Shown one piece after another: positions 9,518 through 19,031 of a stretch of DNA of 64,000 bases; position 1 is the first letter of the stretch, and each line of letters begins with the position of its first letter. The notes under the pieces are model-generated. The model had not been told where the DNA came from. It searched no databases and was given only the letters and a program-made list of their open reading frames with translations. Location of the stretch: contig NZ_JAAAMI010000004.1 of assembly GCF_010500845.1 (NCBI RefSeq), forward strand, positions 1 through 64,000. The letters are read 5' to 3'. Position numbers and translations under genes: made by a program. This stretch comes from Flagellimonas sediminis. Its GTDB lineage: Bacteria; Bacteroidota; Bacteroidia; Flavobacteriales; Flavobacteriaceae.

Positions 9518-10582
9518 CTAGTCGATGATGTCTATCTTGGAACCGTTCTGTAGATTGATCTGCCCGGTAACTATTACGAGTTCATTGCTGTCCAGACCAT
9601 CTAATATTTCGACCTTATCACCGAATATTCTTCCAGCCGTTACACCGGTCAGTTTTGCAACTCCATCCTCAGCGACAAAAACCTGGTTACTGCTTACACT
9701 TCCCAGGAACGCATTTCTAGGGGCCACCAGTATCTTTTCGCTTTCCCGGTCTGACGAGGTGAAGGATGCCGTCCCGTACATGCCCGCCTTCAAGGCGTTG
9801 TCCGGATTGTTCGATATCTCGATTTCCACAGGAAAATTCAAACTGCTATCCGATTTCGGTGCTATAAACGTGATTTTCCCTGCAAATGTCCTGTCTGGTA
9901 AGACACTGGCTTTTACATTTACCGGGGCACCCGTTTTTAAACTGGCCACTTGGGACTCGTTGACCGTAACCCTAAGTTTAAGTTTGGAGACATCGACAAT
10001 TTCGAACATTGGTGTTGCTGTTGCCAGAACAGAACCTGGTTCGATAAAACGCTTATTTACAACTCCTTTTATCGTAGCTTTTATGCTGACATCACTCGCA
10101 TTTACCCTCGCTTGTTCCAGTCTCGATTGTGCAGTAACCAAGGTCAACTTGGCCTGATCCATTTGTTGTTCGGTCACTCCACCGGTTTTTAAGGCATTTT
10201 CAAAACGGTTGAAATTTTTGGACGCATTCTGATAGGCCGCTTCGGCCGCGTGCAGTTCTGCCGATACCTGCTCACTTCTCACAACTGCCAAAGTCTTGCC
10301 CACTCTGACATGATCACCTTCTTCTACCAATACCCTAACGACTCTACCTGGCTTTTCCGCAGAAAAATCCAGTTCTTTAAAGGGCTCGAAGTTTCCATTG
10401 GCGGTAAAATTGAGGGGAATAGTTTCCATCTTTACCGTATCAACCTTTACAGTGACACTAGCATTTTTCTGTGCAACTATATCCGTTTTTGCTTGATTTT
10501 CTTGTTTGTTGTTCATTAAGATGAAGGCAATCAGGGCCAATACCACTAAAATTGTAAGTATGTATATTATGTTCTTTTTCAT
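9518..10582 (-). CDS. RND periplasmic adaptor (membrane fusion protein)
   Basis: This 354-residue adaptor links the RND pump to the outer membrane channel. It has an N-terminal membrane anchor (IIYILTILVVLALIAFILMN), a biotinyl-lipoyl-like half (VRVLVEEGDHVRVGKTLAVV), a coiled-coil hairpin around residues 105-150 rich in Ala, Gln and Glu, the second lipoyl half, then beta-barrel and membrane-proximal domains. It lies 8 bp after the TolC-like gene and 36 bp before the pump gene, so the three are co-transcribed. Confidence 0.93.
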   Translation of the reverse strand: MKKNIIYILTILVVLALIAFILMNNKQENQAKTDIVAQKNASVTVKVDTVKMETIPLNFTANGNFEPFKELDFSAEKPGRVVRVLVEEGDHVRVGKTLAVVRSEQVSAELHAAEAAYQNASKNFNRFENALKTGGVTEQQMDQAKLTLVTAQSRLEQARVNASDVSIKATIKGVVNKRFIEPGSVLATATPMFEIVDVSKLKLRVTVNESQVASLKTGAPVNVKASVLPDRTFAGKITFIAPKSDSSLNFPVEIEISNNPDNALKAGMYGTASFTSSDRESEKILVAPRNAFLGSVSSNQVFVAEDGVAKLTGVTAGRIFGDKVEILDGLDSNELVIVTGQINLQNGSKIDIID

Positions 10583-10590
10583 CGTGCTTA

Positions 10591-11931
10591 TTAGTTTGTT
10601 AGTGACTTTAATTCCCCTTTAGACTTCAACAACAGGATTTCTGCCAGTTTGTATTGTAAAATTGCGGAGTTAAAGTTGTTCCTAGCCTCGGTCAAGGCGT
10701 TTTCCGCATCCAATAGATCCGTTAGCGGAGCCAAACCTTGGACGTAATTGTTTCTGGTATTGTCCAAAACTGCCTGTGCCAACCTGACATTTTCGTTTTG
10801 ATTGTTGACGGTCGCAATACTATTGTTTATTTGGGTTCGGGCATTTTCGTAATCAAGATCTAAGGCCAATTCGGTATCCTTGATATCCTCTTGTAAGATC
10901 CGCAGATCTATATCGGCCTGCATTACTTTGGAACGTGTACCAAAACCTGCGAAAATGGGAATTTTCAAATTCAATCCTATCGATGAAAAATCGGACCAAT
11001 ATACCTTGTCCTCAGGCTTTTTGAACCAGGGAAGGTCCGGGCCTTGGCCAAGATAGTTGTACCCAACTGTTAGGGAAAGCGTTGGATAATATTCCGCCTT
11101 GACCGCCATTTTCTGGTAAGTCAACAATTGTTCCTGCTTTTTGAGAAGCAGATACTCCGATCGATTCTCGGTATCCGGGGATGAAACTACCTCGCTTGGT
11201 CTGAATTCGAACTCGATTTCCGGAATTTCGATTTGGGCGGTTATGGGCATTCCCATAAAAAATTTCAGGGTATTTTCTTGAAGTTGTAGCGCATTGTTTA
11301 TCTGGAGCCGTTGGGTCTCTAGATTTGAAATTTTAACAATAATCCTGTCCAAATCGATTTTCTTCGCTAGCCCATTTTGAAACTGGCCCTCAATGATATT
11401 TTTCGCCTTGATCGTATTTGCCAACGTACTATCAAGTACCTGAAGGTTTAAACGCTGTAGATATACTTGATAGTAACTATTGGCTACCTTTTCTATTACC
11501 TGCTCTTGAGTTAATCGATTATTGATCTGATAAAACTCACGGGTAGTTTTTGCTGCTTTTAAACCTGTGTAAACCGATTGGTCAAATAAGTTCTGGTTCA
11601 ACGAAACACCAAAGACCGAATTCCATTTTTGCCCCAAAGTTGCCTGTATAACGGTGCCCGGTTGCCCAAAGGAACTTCCATCGATCACATTGGTCTGTAG
11701 GATGGGATTATAGACCAAACTACCATTTCCTGTGATCTGTGGCAATGCTCGCGAACGAACTTCCTGGATTTGGTACTCACTATTTTCAATGGCCAGCTTC
11801 GATTTTTGTGCATCGGCCTTGTATTCAAGAGCATAGGAAACGGCATCCTTTAGGCTAAGCTGCTTTATTTCCTGGGCATTGGCTACGCAAACAAGGCATA
11901 AAAGGGAAATGCTTAAAATTTTTTTGATCAT
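10591..11931 (-). CDS. TolC-like outer membrane efflux protein
   Basis: This 446-residue outer membrane factor forms the exit duct of the efflux system. It has a signal peptide (MIKKILSISLLCLVCVANAQ) and the two repeated helical halves of the OEP family, opening with LSLKDAVSYALEY and closing with LTDLLDAENALTEARNNFNS and LAEILLLKSKGEL, the usual TolC-family ending. It is the first structural efflux gene; a 97-bp gap separates it from the thioesterase gene upstream on the same strand. Confidence 0.93.
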   Translation of the reverse strand: MIKKILSISLLCLVCVANAQEIKQLSLKDAVSYALEYKADAQKSKLAIENSEYQIQEVRSRALPQITGNGSLVYNPILQTNVIDGSSFGQPGTVIQATLGQKWNSVFGVSLNQNLFDQSVYTGLKAAKTTREFYQINNRLTQEQVIEKVANSYYQVYLQRLNLQVLDSTLANTIKAKNIIEGQFQNGLAKKIDLDRIIVKISNLETQRLQINNALQLQENTLKFFMGMPITAQIEIPEIEFEFRPSEVVSSPDTENRSEYLLLKKQEQLLTYQKMAVKAEYYPTLSLTVGYNYLGQGPDLPWFKKPEDKVYWSDFSSIGLNLKIPIFAGFGTRSKVMQADIDLRILQEDIKDTELALDLDYENARTQINNSIATVNNQNENVRLAQAVLDNTRNNYVQGLAPLTDLLDAENALTEARNNFNSAILQYKLAEILLLKSKGELKSLTN

Positions 11932-12028
11932 AAACGGATACGTATTTAATGGGGGAGAAATTTTAGGATGTCCTATAGGGTTTTTTAAGATCCTCTTGTT
12001 TTATGTATAATTCTTTATTACCTAAAGT

Positions 12029-12469
12029 TTAGGAGCCGTTTCTATGGATGCTATATATACATCTTGCCAAAGCCACTAAATCTTTTTGTCCACTTTGGAA
12101 AAGTTCCACGTCCACCACGTTGATGGATTTACCACTTTTAACAATCTTTGCCTTGGCCAAAATATCCCCTTCAACGGTAGGATGGAGATAATCGATCCGC
12201 ATATCCAAGGTATTTATCCTGTCCTGTAAGGAATCGAGGGTCGTCGCTCCGGCAGCTCCTCCAGCCGTATCGGCCATAGCGGCCAAAATTCCTCCATGCC
12301 ATCGTTTTTGCAGATAGTCGCCTATGAATTCTTTCTTAAAAGGGACTTTGATGCACACGTACCCAAGTCTGATTTCCATAATTTCTAACCCGAATATTTT
12401 ATTGGCCGGCATCATGTTTTCAATAGCATGCTTTAAAAACAAATAGTCGTCTTGCCCTATTTCCTGCAT
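12029..12469 (-). CDS. PaaI-type hot-dog thioesterase
   Basis: This is a 146-residue single hot-dog domain protein. The motif RWHGGILAAMADTAGGAAG (His58, Asp67) is the hallmark of PaaI/YdiI acyl-CoA thioesterases. It is upstream of and collinear with the efflux operon and divergent from a TetR gene across 79 bp, so it is probably the first gene of the TetR-controlled unit. That pairing hints that the inducing ligand may be an acyl-CoA or fatty acid, which is inference. Confidence 0.85.
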   Translation of the reverse strand: MQEIGQDDYLFLKHAIENMMPANKIFGLEIMEIRLGYVCIKVPFKKEFIGDYLQKRWHGGILAAMADTAGGAAGATTLDSLQDRINTLDMRIDYLHPTVEGDILAKAKIVKSGKSINVVDVELFQSGQKDLVALARCIYSIHRNGS

Positions 12470-12505
12470 TGGTCAGATTTTAAAAATTAAAAGATTTTTT
12501 TTTTG

Positions 12506-12547
12506 CTAAAATAAATATTATTTTAGACTTTCTAACTAAAAAAGTCA
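12506..12547. promoter_or_regulatory. Divergent control region with TetR operator candidates
   Basis: The 79-bp gap between thioesterase and TetR genes holds a perfect 9-bp inverted repeat, CTAAAATAA-ATA-TTATTTTAG (12506-12526), followed at once by GACTTT...AAAGTC (12527-12547), which abuts the TetR start at 12549. Position and symmetry fit an operator for the adjacent TetR protein acting on both transcripts. Confidence 0.5.
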
Positions 12548-12548
12548 A

Positions 12549-13157
12549 ATGTTCAATATTGAAAGTACCGATAATTTTTCGTTAATACTTGATTCCGCCA
12601 AAAAAAGATTTTGCCGTTATGGCCTTAAAAAAACAACAATGACGGAGATTGCCGGGGATATAGGTCTATCAAAAGCATCCCTATACTACTACTTCTCCAC
12701 TAAAGAAGAACTTTTCAAGGAAGTAGTAAAGCAAGAACATAAAACATTTTTAAACGAGATTGAAGGTCTTCTTTCTTCGGTTGTCCCTGCAGAAGAGTTA
12801 TTCCATATTTACCTAGAAAGGCGACTGATCTACTTTCGCGATTTTGCACACCTCAGTTCTTTGAGCCTGGAATCTATAAACAGTTTAAAACCCGTTTACG
12901 CCCGCCTATTCGAAAACCTTCGCAAAGAAGAAATACGACTTGTGAGTAAAATATTGGAAAAAGGTATTGCCGCCCAAGATTTTGAAAATCTTGATATTGC
13001 TTATTATTCGCAATTGTTCATTGCCATTTTCCAAGGGTTGCGGCACAATGTACTTATTAAAAAAGACACAATAAATATCACGGAAATTGAGTATTCTCTA
13101 TTGCAGAGACAATATGAAAGCGCATTAAAAATGTTCGTGAAAGGAATCAAAAAATAA
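12549..13157 (+). CDS. TetR/AcrR-family regulator of the efflux operon
   Basis: This 202-residue protein has an N-terminal TetR helix-turn-helix: AKKRFCRYGLKKTTMTEIAG followed by DIGLSKASLYYYFSTKEELF, an almost consensus recognition helix. The C-terminal helical ligand domain is not family-specific. It is divergent from the thioesterase-efflux operon and is its likely repressor, with candidate operators at 12506-12547. Confidence 0.88.
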   Translation: MFNIESTDNFSLILDSAKKRFCRYGLKKTTMTEIAGDIGLSKASLYYYFSTKEELFKEVVKQEHKTFLNEIEGLLSSVVPAEELFHIYLERRLIYFRDFAHLSSLSLESINSLKPVYARLFENLRKEEIRLVSKILEKGIAAQDFENLDIAYYSQLFIAIFQGLRHNVLIKKDTINITEIEYSLLQRQYESALKMFVKGIKK

Positions 13158-13226
13158 ATCGTAGGCCGGCCTTTAGAAAAAAGGAAACTAATTATTTGTT
13201 GCCTGTGCCATTATAATTTTTTTGTA

Positions 13227-14158
13227 ATGAAAAACAAGATGCTGCCCAAGATTAGATATTTGCCTTTTTATGCCATCTCGACCCTGCCGATGCCTGTTCT
13301 GTACCTGTTATCGGACATATTGTTTGTAGTGGTCTATTACCTCATGAAGTATAGAAGGAACTTAGTCTCGGACAATATCAAAAAATCCTTTCCTCAAAAA
13401 CCACAAATTACACTGAGAAAAATTGAAAAGAACTTCTATCGGCATTTCTGTGATATACTTGTCGAATCGATTAAGACATTGACCATCAGTAAAAGGTCGG
13501 CAATGAAACGTTTGCGTATAGAGAATCCGGATTTGGTAGAACATTATTTAAGCGAGAATAAAAATATTTTGCTTTACACTGCCCATCAGGGAAATTGGGA
13601 ATGGTTGATATTCCTACCACTTTTTTTCCTTACCGATCAGACACTTTATACAAACCAATTAAAAACCACTATTTCAATAGCCTATTTAAAATTATCAGAG
13701 AACGATTTGGTGTCCATTGCATTGAATCCACCAAGGGATATAGGACCATTATCGACCTTGAACGAAAGAATGTCATTATGTTGAACTGCATCATCGGCGA
13801 TCAAAGCCCTGTCAGAATCAGTACCAAACATTGCTGCCATTTTTTGAACAGGGAAACAGCTTTTTTCTAGGGGCCGAAAAGCTTGCCAAAAAAACCAGTG
13901 AAGTTGTTTTGTTCCCTTCTTACAAAAAAATAAAAAGAGGGTACTATGGACTACATTTTTAGTTTGATAACGGAAAGTCCCGTTTCCGTGAGAATCAATG
14001 GGATTATAGAAGACTATGCAGAGGCATTGGAAAACGTGATCTTTAAATCGCCGGAACTTTGGCTATGGAGCCAAAGAAGATGGAAGTTAAGTGCCTCAAT
14101 TTGGGATTTTAAAGTACCCGGCATTATTTGGTCTATCCAAAATGCTATTGAAATTTAA
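13227..14158 (+). pseudogene. Lauroyl/myristoyl acyltransferase (LpxL-like), frameshifted
   Basis: The original gene was a lysophospholipid/lipid A acyltransferase of the LpxL/HtrB superfamily. The first frame (13227 on) has an N-terminal hydrophobic segment and the catalytic HX4(D/E)-type motif in YTAHQGNWEWLIFLPL. The protein then moves to a second frame (ends 13870; YRSDTLYKPIKNHYFNSLFK), a third short one (GAEKLAKKTSEVVLFPSYKK) and a fourth (13946-14158) ending in KSPELWLWSQRRWK, the conserved C-terminal motif. At least three frame changes make it non-functional as written. It lies between two TetR genes. Confidence 0.8.
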
Positions 14159-14295
14159 GACCAGTTATATTTGACTAGAAAGAACCGAAACAAAAGGTTT
14201 AACGACCTAATATTATTTATCATTTTGGTGATCTTTATCATATTTCGCTATCGTTATAAATACGTAACTTTATGTTGCCTTAATAATTTAACCCA

Positions 14296-14892
14296 ATGAT
14301 CTGTAAATCCGAACTTGTTGCATGCTCCGCCTTAAACTTCGCTCAATTTGGGAGTAAACGGTTCACACTCGATGAGTTGGCAAATCAGCTTGGCATATCA
14401 AAGAAGACCATCTACAATTATTTTAGGAAAAAAGAAGAATTGGTTCAAGAGAGTACGGTCTATCTACTGCAAAGATATTCAAGGGAGATCCAAGAATCGG
14501 AGATTGCTTTCTGTAAAGATCCTCTGGAAAAGATAATACTGATATACAAAAAGGGTTTCGAACATTTAAAATTTTTCAGTCCCACGTTCCTTTTCGGACT
14601 AAAGAAATATTACCCTAAGGCCTATGATCTCTATTATAGCTTTCGAAATGATTTGGTAAATAAAACTATTTACGAACTCTTTGTCGATGCACAAAAATTG
14701 GGCTTTATTCAAAATGAGGTGAACTTGAGATTGGTTTGTGAACTGTACTTTTTGAATTTGAACACTATCGCTTTTGGTAAAACCAGTCTGTTTGATAAAT
14801 ATACCCAGCACGAGATTCTACAACATCTCATAATCAACACCATAAAAGGTATTGTAACCGAAGATTACACCAACAGGTTTATCCAAAAATAG
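14296..14892 (+). CDS. TetR-family transcriptional regulator
   Basis: This 198-residue protein has a TetR DNA-binding domain at the very N-terminus: FGSKRFTLDELANQLGISKK followed by TIYNYFRKKEELV. The C-terminal domain is helical and aromatic-rich, as in TetR_C ligand domains. Its target is unknown; the only upstream neighbour on the strand is the broken acyltransferase. It is not a close copy of the TetR protein at 12549. Confidence 0.83.
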   Translation: MICKSELVACSALNFAQFGSKRFTLDELANQLGISKKTIYNYFRKKEELVQESTVYLLQRYSREIQESEIAFCKDPLEKIILIYKKGFEHLKFFSPTFLFGLKKYYPKAYDLYYSFRNDLVNKTIYELFVDAQKLGFIQNEVNLRLVCELYFLNLNTIAFGKTSLFDKYTQHEILQHLIINTIKGIVTEDYTNRFIQK

Positions 14893-15220
14893 ACTGACAA
14901 CCGTCATGTATTATAATTGCCCCCATCCTTAGGACAGGGACAGGGACAATTACAAACAAAAACTTGACGAGCTAGCCCATAAACTCGCCTAGCGATCAGA
15001 TAAAGTGCATTGGTCATTTTTGCGCCTCTTCCTTTCCTTACGCACCGCTCTTCAACTAGACTAGGATGGCATTGATAATTTCAGAAATCGGGGCTGTCGG
15101 TGGAAAACCACTTTGGGAAAGAAAAATCTGCGGAACTATCTCCATTTCAATAGTATCTTTATCGTGTACTTTGTGCATGGACTATGGAATTTAAGTATGG
15201 TAACACTGATCTCAGAAGTC
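14893..15220. other. Non-coding gap before IS407-like element
   Basis: No gene is recognised. There is a GC-containing hairpin-like stretch near 14915-14955 (AATTGCCCC...GGGACAATTA), which may terminate the upstream TetR gene. The rest reads as scrambled frames with stops. Confidence 0.35.
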
Positions 15221-15281
15221 TGTAAGGTTCCCTGAAAAACGAAGCGTTGGAAATTAGAGTTCAACGTTTAAATTTGAGGCA

Positions 15282-15546
15282 ATGAAAAAAAGCAGATTCA
15301 CCGAGACACAGATCATCAAGGTCCTAACGGCACAAGAAAAGGGAAAGACCGTTGCCGAGATATGCCGCGAGCACGGTATCAGCCAACCGACCTTTTACAA
15401 CTGGAAGGCAAAATAAGGGGGGCATGGGAGTAGACCAACTCAAGAAGATGAAGGAGATGGAGTCGGAACTTGCCGAGTTCAAGCGCATGTAAGCCGATCT
15501 TGCCTTTGAGAACAACGCCCTGAAGAACCTTATCGAAAAAAGCTAA
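15282..15546 (+). pseudogene. IS407-like OrfA with two nonsense codons
   Basis: The opening MKKSRFTETQIIKVLTAQEK and the helix-turn-helix AEICREHGISQPTFYNWKAK are typical IS407-group OrfA. Translation stops at TAA 15414-15416 after 44 codons, where relatives have Tyr. A run of six G follows, one more than the frame needs. The rest (GVDQLKKMKEMESELAEFKR) then meets a second TAA at 15490-15492, again where Tyr is expected, before ending at the OrfA/OrfB junction. Confidence 0.8.
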
Positions 15547-16383
15547 GCCCGCCGAGAAGCGAGAAGCTGTCGGATACCTGGCCAAAGAGGTAGGGTTGAG
15601 TATCAGGCGGCCTGTGGGGCGGTGAGCCTTAGTCTGTCGGTCTATTATTACCGTTTCAAGAGGAAGCCCGAAGACGAAGTGATTATGGATTCTTTGGAAA
15701 AGCTGGCCGAAGGTCACCCGACCTACGGGTTCAGAAAGATGTTCCATATGCTCAGGGCAATGGGCCACGGCTGGAACCACAAAAAAGTCTACAGGGTCTA
15801 TGTGTTGATGGGGCTGAACATTCGAAGAAAGCGAAAGAGAAGGTTGCCCGAAAGGGTAAAGAGCCCACATATACACCCCGTGGACTGTAACATCACATGG
15901 AGTGCCGATTTCATGCAGGATACCTTGACCAACGGAAAATCGTTCAGGGTCTTCAACGTAATCGACGACCTAAACAGGGAACCCCTGGTGTCCACCGTCG
16001 ACACTTCGCTCAGTGCGAGGAGGATAACAAGAGAACTGGACAGGCTCATCGAATGGAGGGGTTCACCGGAGACCATCCGCGTGGACAATGGCCCTGAGTT
16101 CACTTCGGCCATTTTCAATACATGGGCCACAAAGAACGGTGTCGAGATCCGGTATTTCCAACCGGGAAAACCGACCCAGAACACTTTGGTCGAGAGGTTC
16201 AACGGCATCTACCGTAAAGAGGTTTTGGATGCTTATCTGTTCACGGAGCTTGATCTGGTCAGGGACCAGACCCAGAGATGGTTCCGGGAATACAACAATG
16301 TCCGACCACATGAATCATTGGGCAACAGGCCACCGAAAAAATTTTGGAAAGCCGAGGGAAATCCAGCTTTCCCTAATTGCTAA
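15547..16383 (+). pseudogene. IS407-like OrfB transposase, frameshifted near its start
   Basis: The first part (PAEKREAVGYLAKEVGLSIR) is in one frame. After a likely lost G in CGG(G)CC near 15609 the rest reads from 15622 as 253 residues with an intact rve core: Asp in WSADFMQDT, Asp in RVDNGPEF and Glu in NTLVERFNG, ending in the usual NVRPHESLGNRPP. Catalytic residues survive, but OrfA and the junction are broken, so no active product is expected. Confidence 0.78.
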
Positions 16384-16445
16384 TGGACAGCCATTTCACA
16401 AAAGAAAGTATATTTATGGACGCTTTGCTTTAGGGGAACCTTACA

Positions 16446-16740
16446 CTATCTCTCGTCCAAAAAAAGTTTAAATCACTTCATATGCAAAATAACCTACTGA
16501 AGCAAGGTCGTGTTTATGACTTATATTGAAAAATGGTTATTCCAAAACTTATCAAATTTTCTCAATAAACCTCAAATGTAATATTTCATGTTTTAAAGTA
16601 ACGCCAAAGACAACAGGCACTGCCAGTAATTACCTTCTTTAGAAAAGCAGAAACGAAACACAAAACACCATAAATTCGTTACATAATTAGGCATTAGAAG
16701 CAAATGCAAAACCATGTTTTGATAATATGTAGATTGTTGT
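16446..16740. other. Non-coding gap with an IS5-type end relic
   Basis: No gene is seen. Bases 16456-16479 repeat exactly, in inverted orientation, a 24-bp stretch at 43541-43564 at the left border of the IS5-like fragment; weaker similarity extends back to about 16446. This looks like a solitary terminal relic of an IS5-family copy whose body is gone. Confidence 0.55.
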
Positions 16741-17742
16741 TTAAAGGCTTTGGTCTATTTGTATTAAAAAATAATACTTAACGGTTTCGCCCGGTTTCAA
16801 TGTGACGAGGTGTGACTTTTTTTCAATATCTTTTGGAGAATCCTCAAAATCATGATGTGAGGCCATAGGCTCAATGCACACAAACGGATATCCTGGAGGG
16901 CTCCAAATATTGACATTCGGAAAATTACCCAGAATCAAACTTATGTATGGTTTTTGGCCAGATTTGGCCAGACCAATTTTAGTGATAACTGAATCTTTGA
17001 TGAAAATCCCAGTATTAGGTATCCTGTCATCATCAAATCCAAGAGTTGTCTCATTTTGTAAAAAGGGGGCTACCGAATCTTTCAGAAGACTATTTTTAAT
17101 TAGTTCTCTTTGGGCAGAAAGGGATTTATAAAAAAACAACTCATGCTTTTTTCTATCATTTGGTTGACCAAGTGACAGATTAAACCCAGGATGCCCCCCA
17201 AGTGCAAAATACATGCTATGGGTATCGTCATTTCTGATGACGTATTCGTTCAAGATGGTATTATCGGTCAATTTATATCGAACTGAAATTTTGAACAAAA
17301 AGGGATAGTTTTCATGCAATATTTCTTTGTTGGGAACAAAACTTAATGTAACCTCATCATTTGATTTATGTTTTACTGTCATAAAGCGCTCTTTTAAAAT
17401 TCCCATTTTCGGCATATCGTATTTGACGTTCCGAAAATAAAATTCGTTGTCCCTGAATCTGACATTTACTGGAAACATTATGGGAGCCCTGTCCGCCCAA
17501 TATTCACCATTGCCCTGCCATAGGTACTCAAACTCACTGATTTTGCCTTTTATGCTTTGAAGTTCAGCCCCTTTTTTGCTTATTGATACCCTAATGGAAT
17601 CATTTTCGAGCCAAAGTAACTCAGAACCTTGGCCATGGACTGTAAAGAAAAATGTCAAAAAAATAAATAAAAAAGCCAATACTTTCAGGTGTGGCATTTT
17701 ACAATCCCACTTAAAAGTCTTTTTCGAATCTGTTGGTTTCAC
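16741..17742 (-). CDS. Secreted aldose 1-epimerase-like protein
   Basis: This 333-residue protein belongs to the galactose-mutarotase/aldose 1-epimerase fold. The core shows WQGNGEYWADRAPIMFPV, the catalytic-His region FALGGHPGFN, and a C-terminal NIWSPPGYPFVCIEPMASHH containing the probable catalytic Glu. An N-terminal hydrophobic segment (KVLAFLFIFLTFFFTVHGQG) indicates export. It may interconvert anomers of sugars released by the PUL. A terminator at 17806-17829 separates it from the esterase upstream, so it is probably transcribed on its own. Confidence 0.8.
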   Translation of the reverse strand: MKPTDSKKTFKWDCKMPHLKVLAFLFIFLTFFFTVHGQGSELLWLENDSIRVSISKKGAELQSIKGKISEFEYLWQGNGEYWADRAPIMFPVNVRFRDNEFYFRNVKYDMPKMGILKERFMTVKHKSNDEVTLSFVPNKEILHENYPFLFKISVRYKLTDNTILNEYVIRNDDTHSMYFALGGHPGFNLSLGQPNDRKKHELFFYKSLSAQRELIKNSLLKDSVAPFLQNETTLGFDDDRIPNTGIFIKDSVITKIGLAKSGQKPYISLILGNFPNVNIWSPPGYPFVCIEPMASHHDFEDSPKDIEKKSHLVTLKPGETVKYYFLIQIDQSL

Positions 17743-17805
17743 GGTGTGAATGTATTAGTTCATAATAAGAAAATCAGCATAAGGACAGGAACTGGAAGCA
17801 AAAGT

Positions 17806-17829
17806 AAAAAAGCGCAGACAAGCTGCGCT
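17806..17829 (-). terminator. Rho-independent terminator after esterase gene
   Basis: Read on the minus strand, arms AGCGCAG and CTGCGCT enclose a 5-nt loop and are followed by TTTTT. It lies just downstream of the esterase gene ending at 17866 and closes the minus-strand PUL1 transcript. Confidence 0.75.
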
Positions 17830-17865
17830 CCCTTAAAAAAACTAACTCAAAATCAACCTATCATA

Positions 17866-18972
17866 TTACTTTTCACCATGTAGGTAAGCGGACATAGTCG
17901 GAAATACCTCACCGATGAGTTGCTCACTGACCTTGTCACTATGTTTGCCGGTGTACCAGCAGGTGCTATGTGGTATTTTTTCCTCTTTCAACAATGTAGA
18001 GAAATAAACTGAACCTTCGAGCAATCCGGGAGTTTCGTCCTGATAGCCACAACTCAATGCAATTTTTTTGTACTGGGTTAAATTGTTCTTGTAATTTTTC
18101 ACTTTTTCTTCCAAATTCCCAAAACCAGCTACCCATTTCTCTAGGACTTCTTCTTTCTTGGAAAAGGTGCCATCGGCATTCATCGTAAACGGGAATGCAA
18201 TCTTTAAGGGTTGTGAAAGATCGGGAGAGAATGCAGATCCAAAGGCAAGAATACCAAATATGCTCGTTATCTTTCGGTCATACGATTTTAATTCTTGTTG
18301 CAAGGTTTCAGAAAAATCCTCATCCCTCACATTTACCATTTTTTCGGATAAATTCTGAACCTGCACCAAGGTCGAATCGTTCTTAAACATACCATTCAAT
18401 AAATTATCATTTGCCAAAACGGCAGGACTCATGGCATAGGCCACAGAAAATACCTCGGGATGCCTTAAGCTGATATTGATTGTTCCACCTCCGCCCATTG
18501 AATGTCCACTTATTCCACGAGATTCCCGTTTCGCCAAAGTTTTGTAATGGCTGTCAACATAAGTAATGACATCTCTTACAATAAAATCTTCCCAATTTCC
18601 CGAAACAGGTGAATTGGCATACATCGACCCTTCAAACAGATTATGGCCGTTGAGTTCTATTAAGATGAACTCGTGTTCTTTACTATTCTTCATATAACTG
18701 TCAAAAGCCTCCGTTTTGGGATATTCGCCAGCCTCAACGGTATAACCGTTCAAAAAATAGACAACTGGAAACAATTGATCTGAGTCTAAGTAAGACGGTG
18801 GTAAATAAACCCCAATCTTTTGCACATCTTTCGTGCCTATTAAATTATCCTTAAGTGATGGAGCCGGAATCTCCACCAGCGAATAGTTGCTTTTTTGGTC
18901 CTGTGCTACTATGCCCCCGCCTAATAGAAGCAATAAAATAACCACACATTGAATTTGACCTCGTTTTTTCAT
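17866..18972 (-). CDS. Secreted esterase, CE1/Esterase-D type
   Basis: This alpha/beta hydrolase is 368 residues when started at ATG 18972 (MKKRGQIQCVVILLLLLGGG, a good signal peptide; 21 upstream codons in frame look untranslated). The nucleophile is Ser158 in SRGISGHSMGGGG; the charge relay probably ends with the His in WYTGKHSDKVS. Family members remove feruloyl, acetyl or other acyl groups from polysaccharides. It follows the sulfatase gene by about 60 bp in the same operon, consistent with a glycan carrying both sulfate and acyl groups. Confidence 0.82.
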   Translation of the reverse strand: MKKRGQIQCVVILLLLLGGGIVAQDQKSNYSLVEIPAPSLKDNLIGTKDVQKIGVYLPPSYLDSDQLFPVVYFLNGYTVEAGEYPKTEAFDSYMKNSKEHEFILIELNGHNLFEGSMYANSPVSGNWEDFIVRDVITYVDSHYKTLAKRESRGISGHSMGGGGTINISLRHPEVFSVAYAMSPAVLANDNLLNGMFKNDSTLVQVQNLSEKMVNVRDEDFSETLQQELKSYDRKITSIFGILAFGSAFSPDLSQPLKIAFPFTMNADGTFSKKEEVLEKWVAGFGNLEEKVKNYKNNLTQYKKIALSCGYQDETPGLLEGSVYFSTLLKEEKIPHSTCWYTGKHSDKVSEQLIGEVFPTMSAYLHGEK

Positions 18973-19031
18973 ATATATATTGTATATTGATAAATTAAAA
19001 CTAGTTTGAAATTTAATTGATAATTCAAAGG

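Larger units (their letters stand above)
15221..16445 (+). mobile_element. IS407-like (IS3 family) element, inactivated
   Basis: The ends match as inverted repeats: TGTAAGGTTCCCTGAAAAAC at 15221 and, on the reverse strand from 16445, TGTAAGGTTCCCCTAAAGCA. The 1225-bp element holds an orfA/orfB pair of the IS407 type, both damaged. No target duplication is visible. Immediately outside its right end (16446-16479) is a sequence that also occurs at the left end of the IS5-like fragment near 43.5 kb. Confidence 0.8.

Noticed and set aside
15414..15492. Reassigned stop codons (TAA read as Tyr) because two TAA replace Tyr in the IS407-like OrfA
   Set aside because: Healthy genes in the window end normally at TAA, TAG and TGA with no read-through conservation, and other relics have stops at non-Tyr positions.
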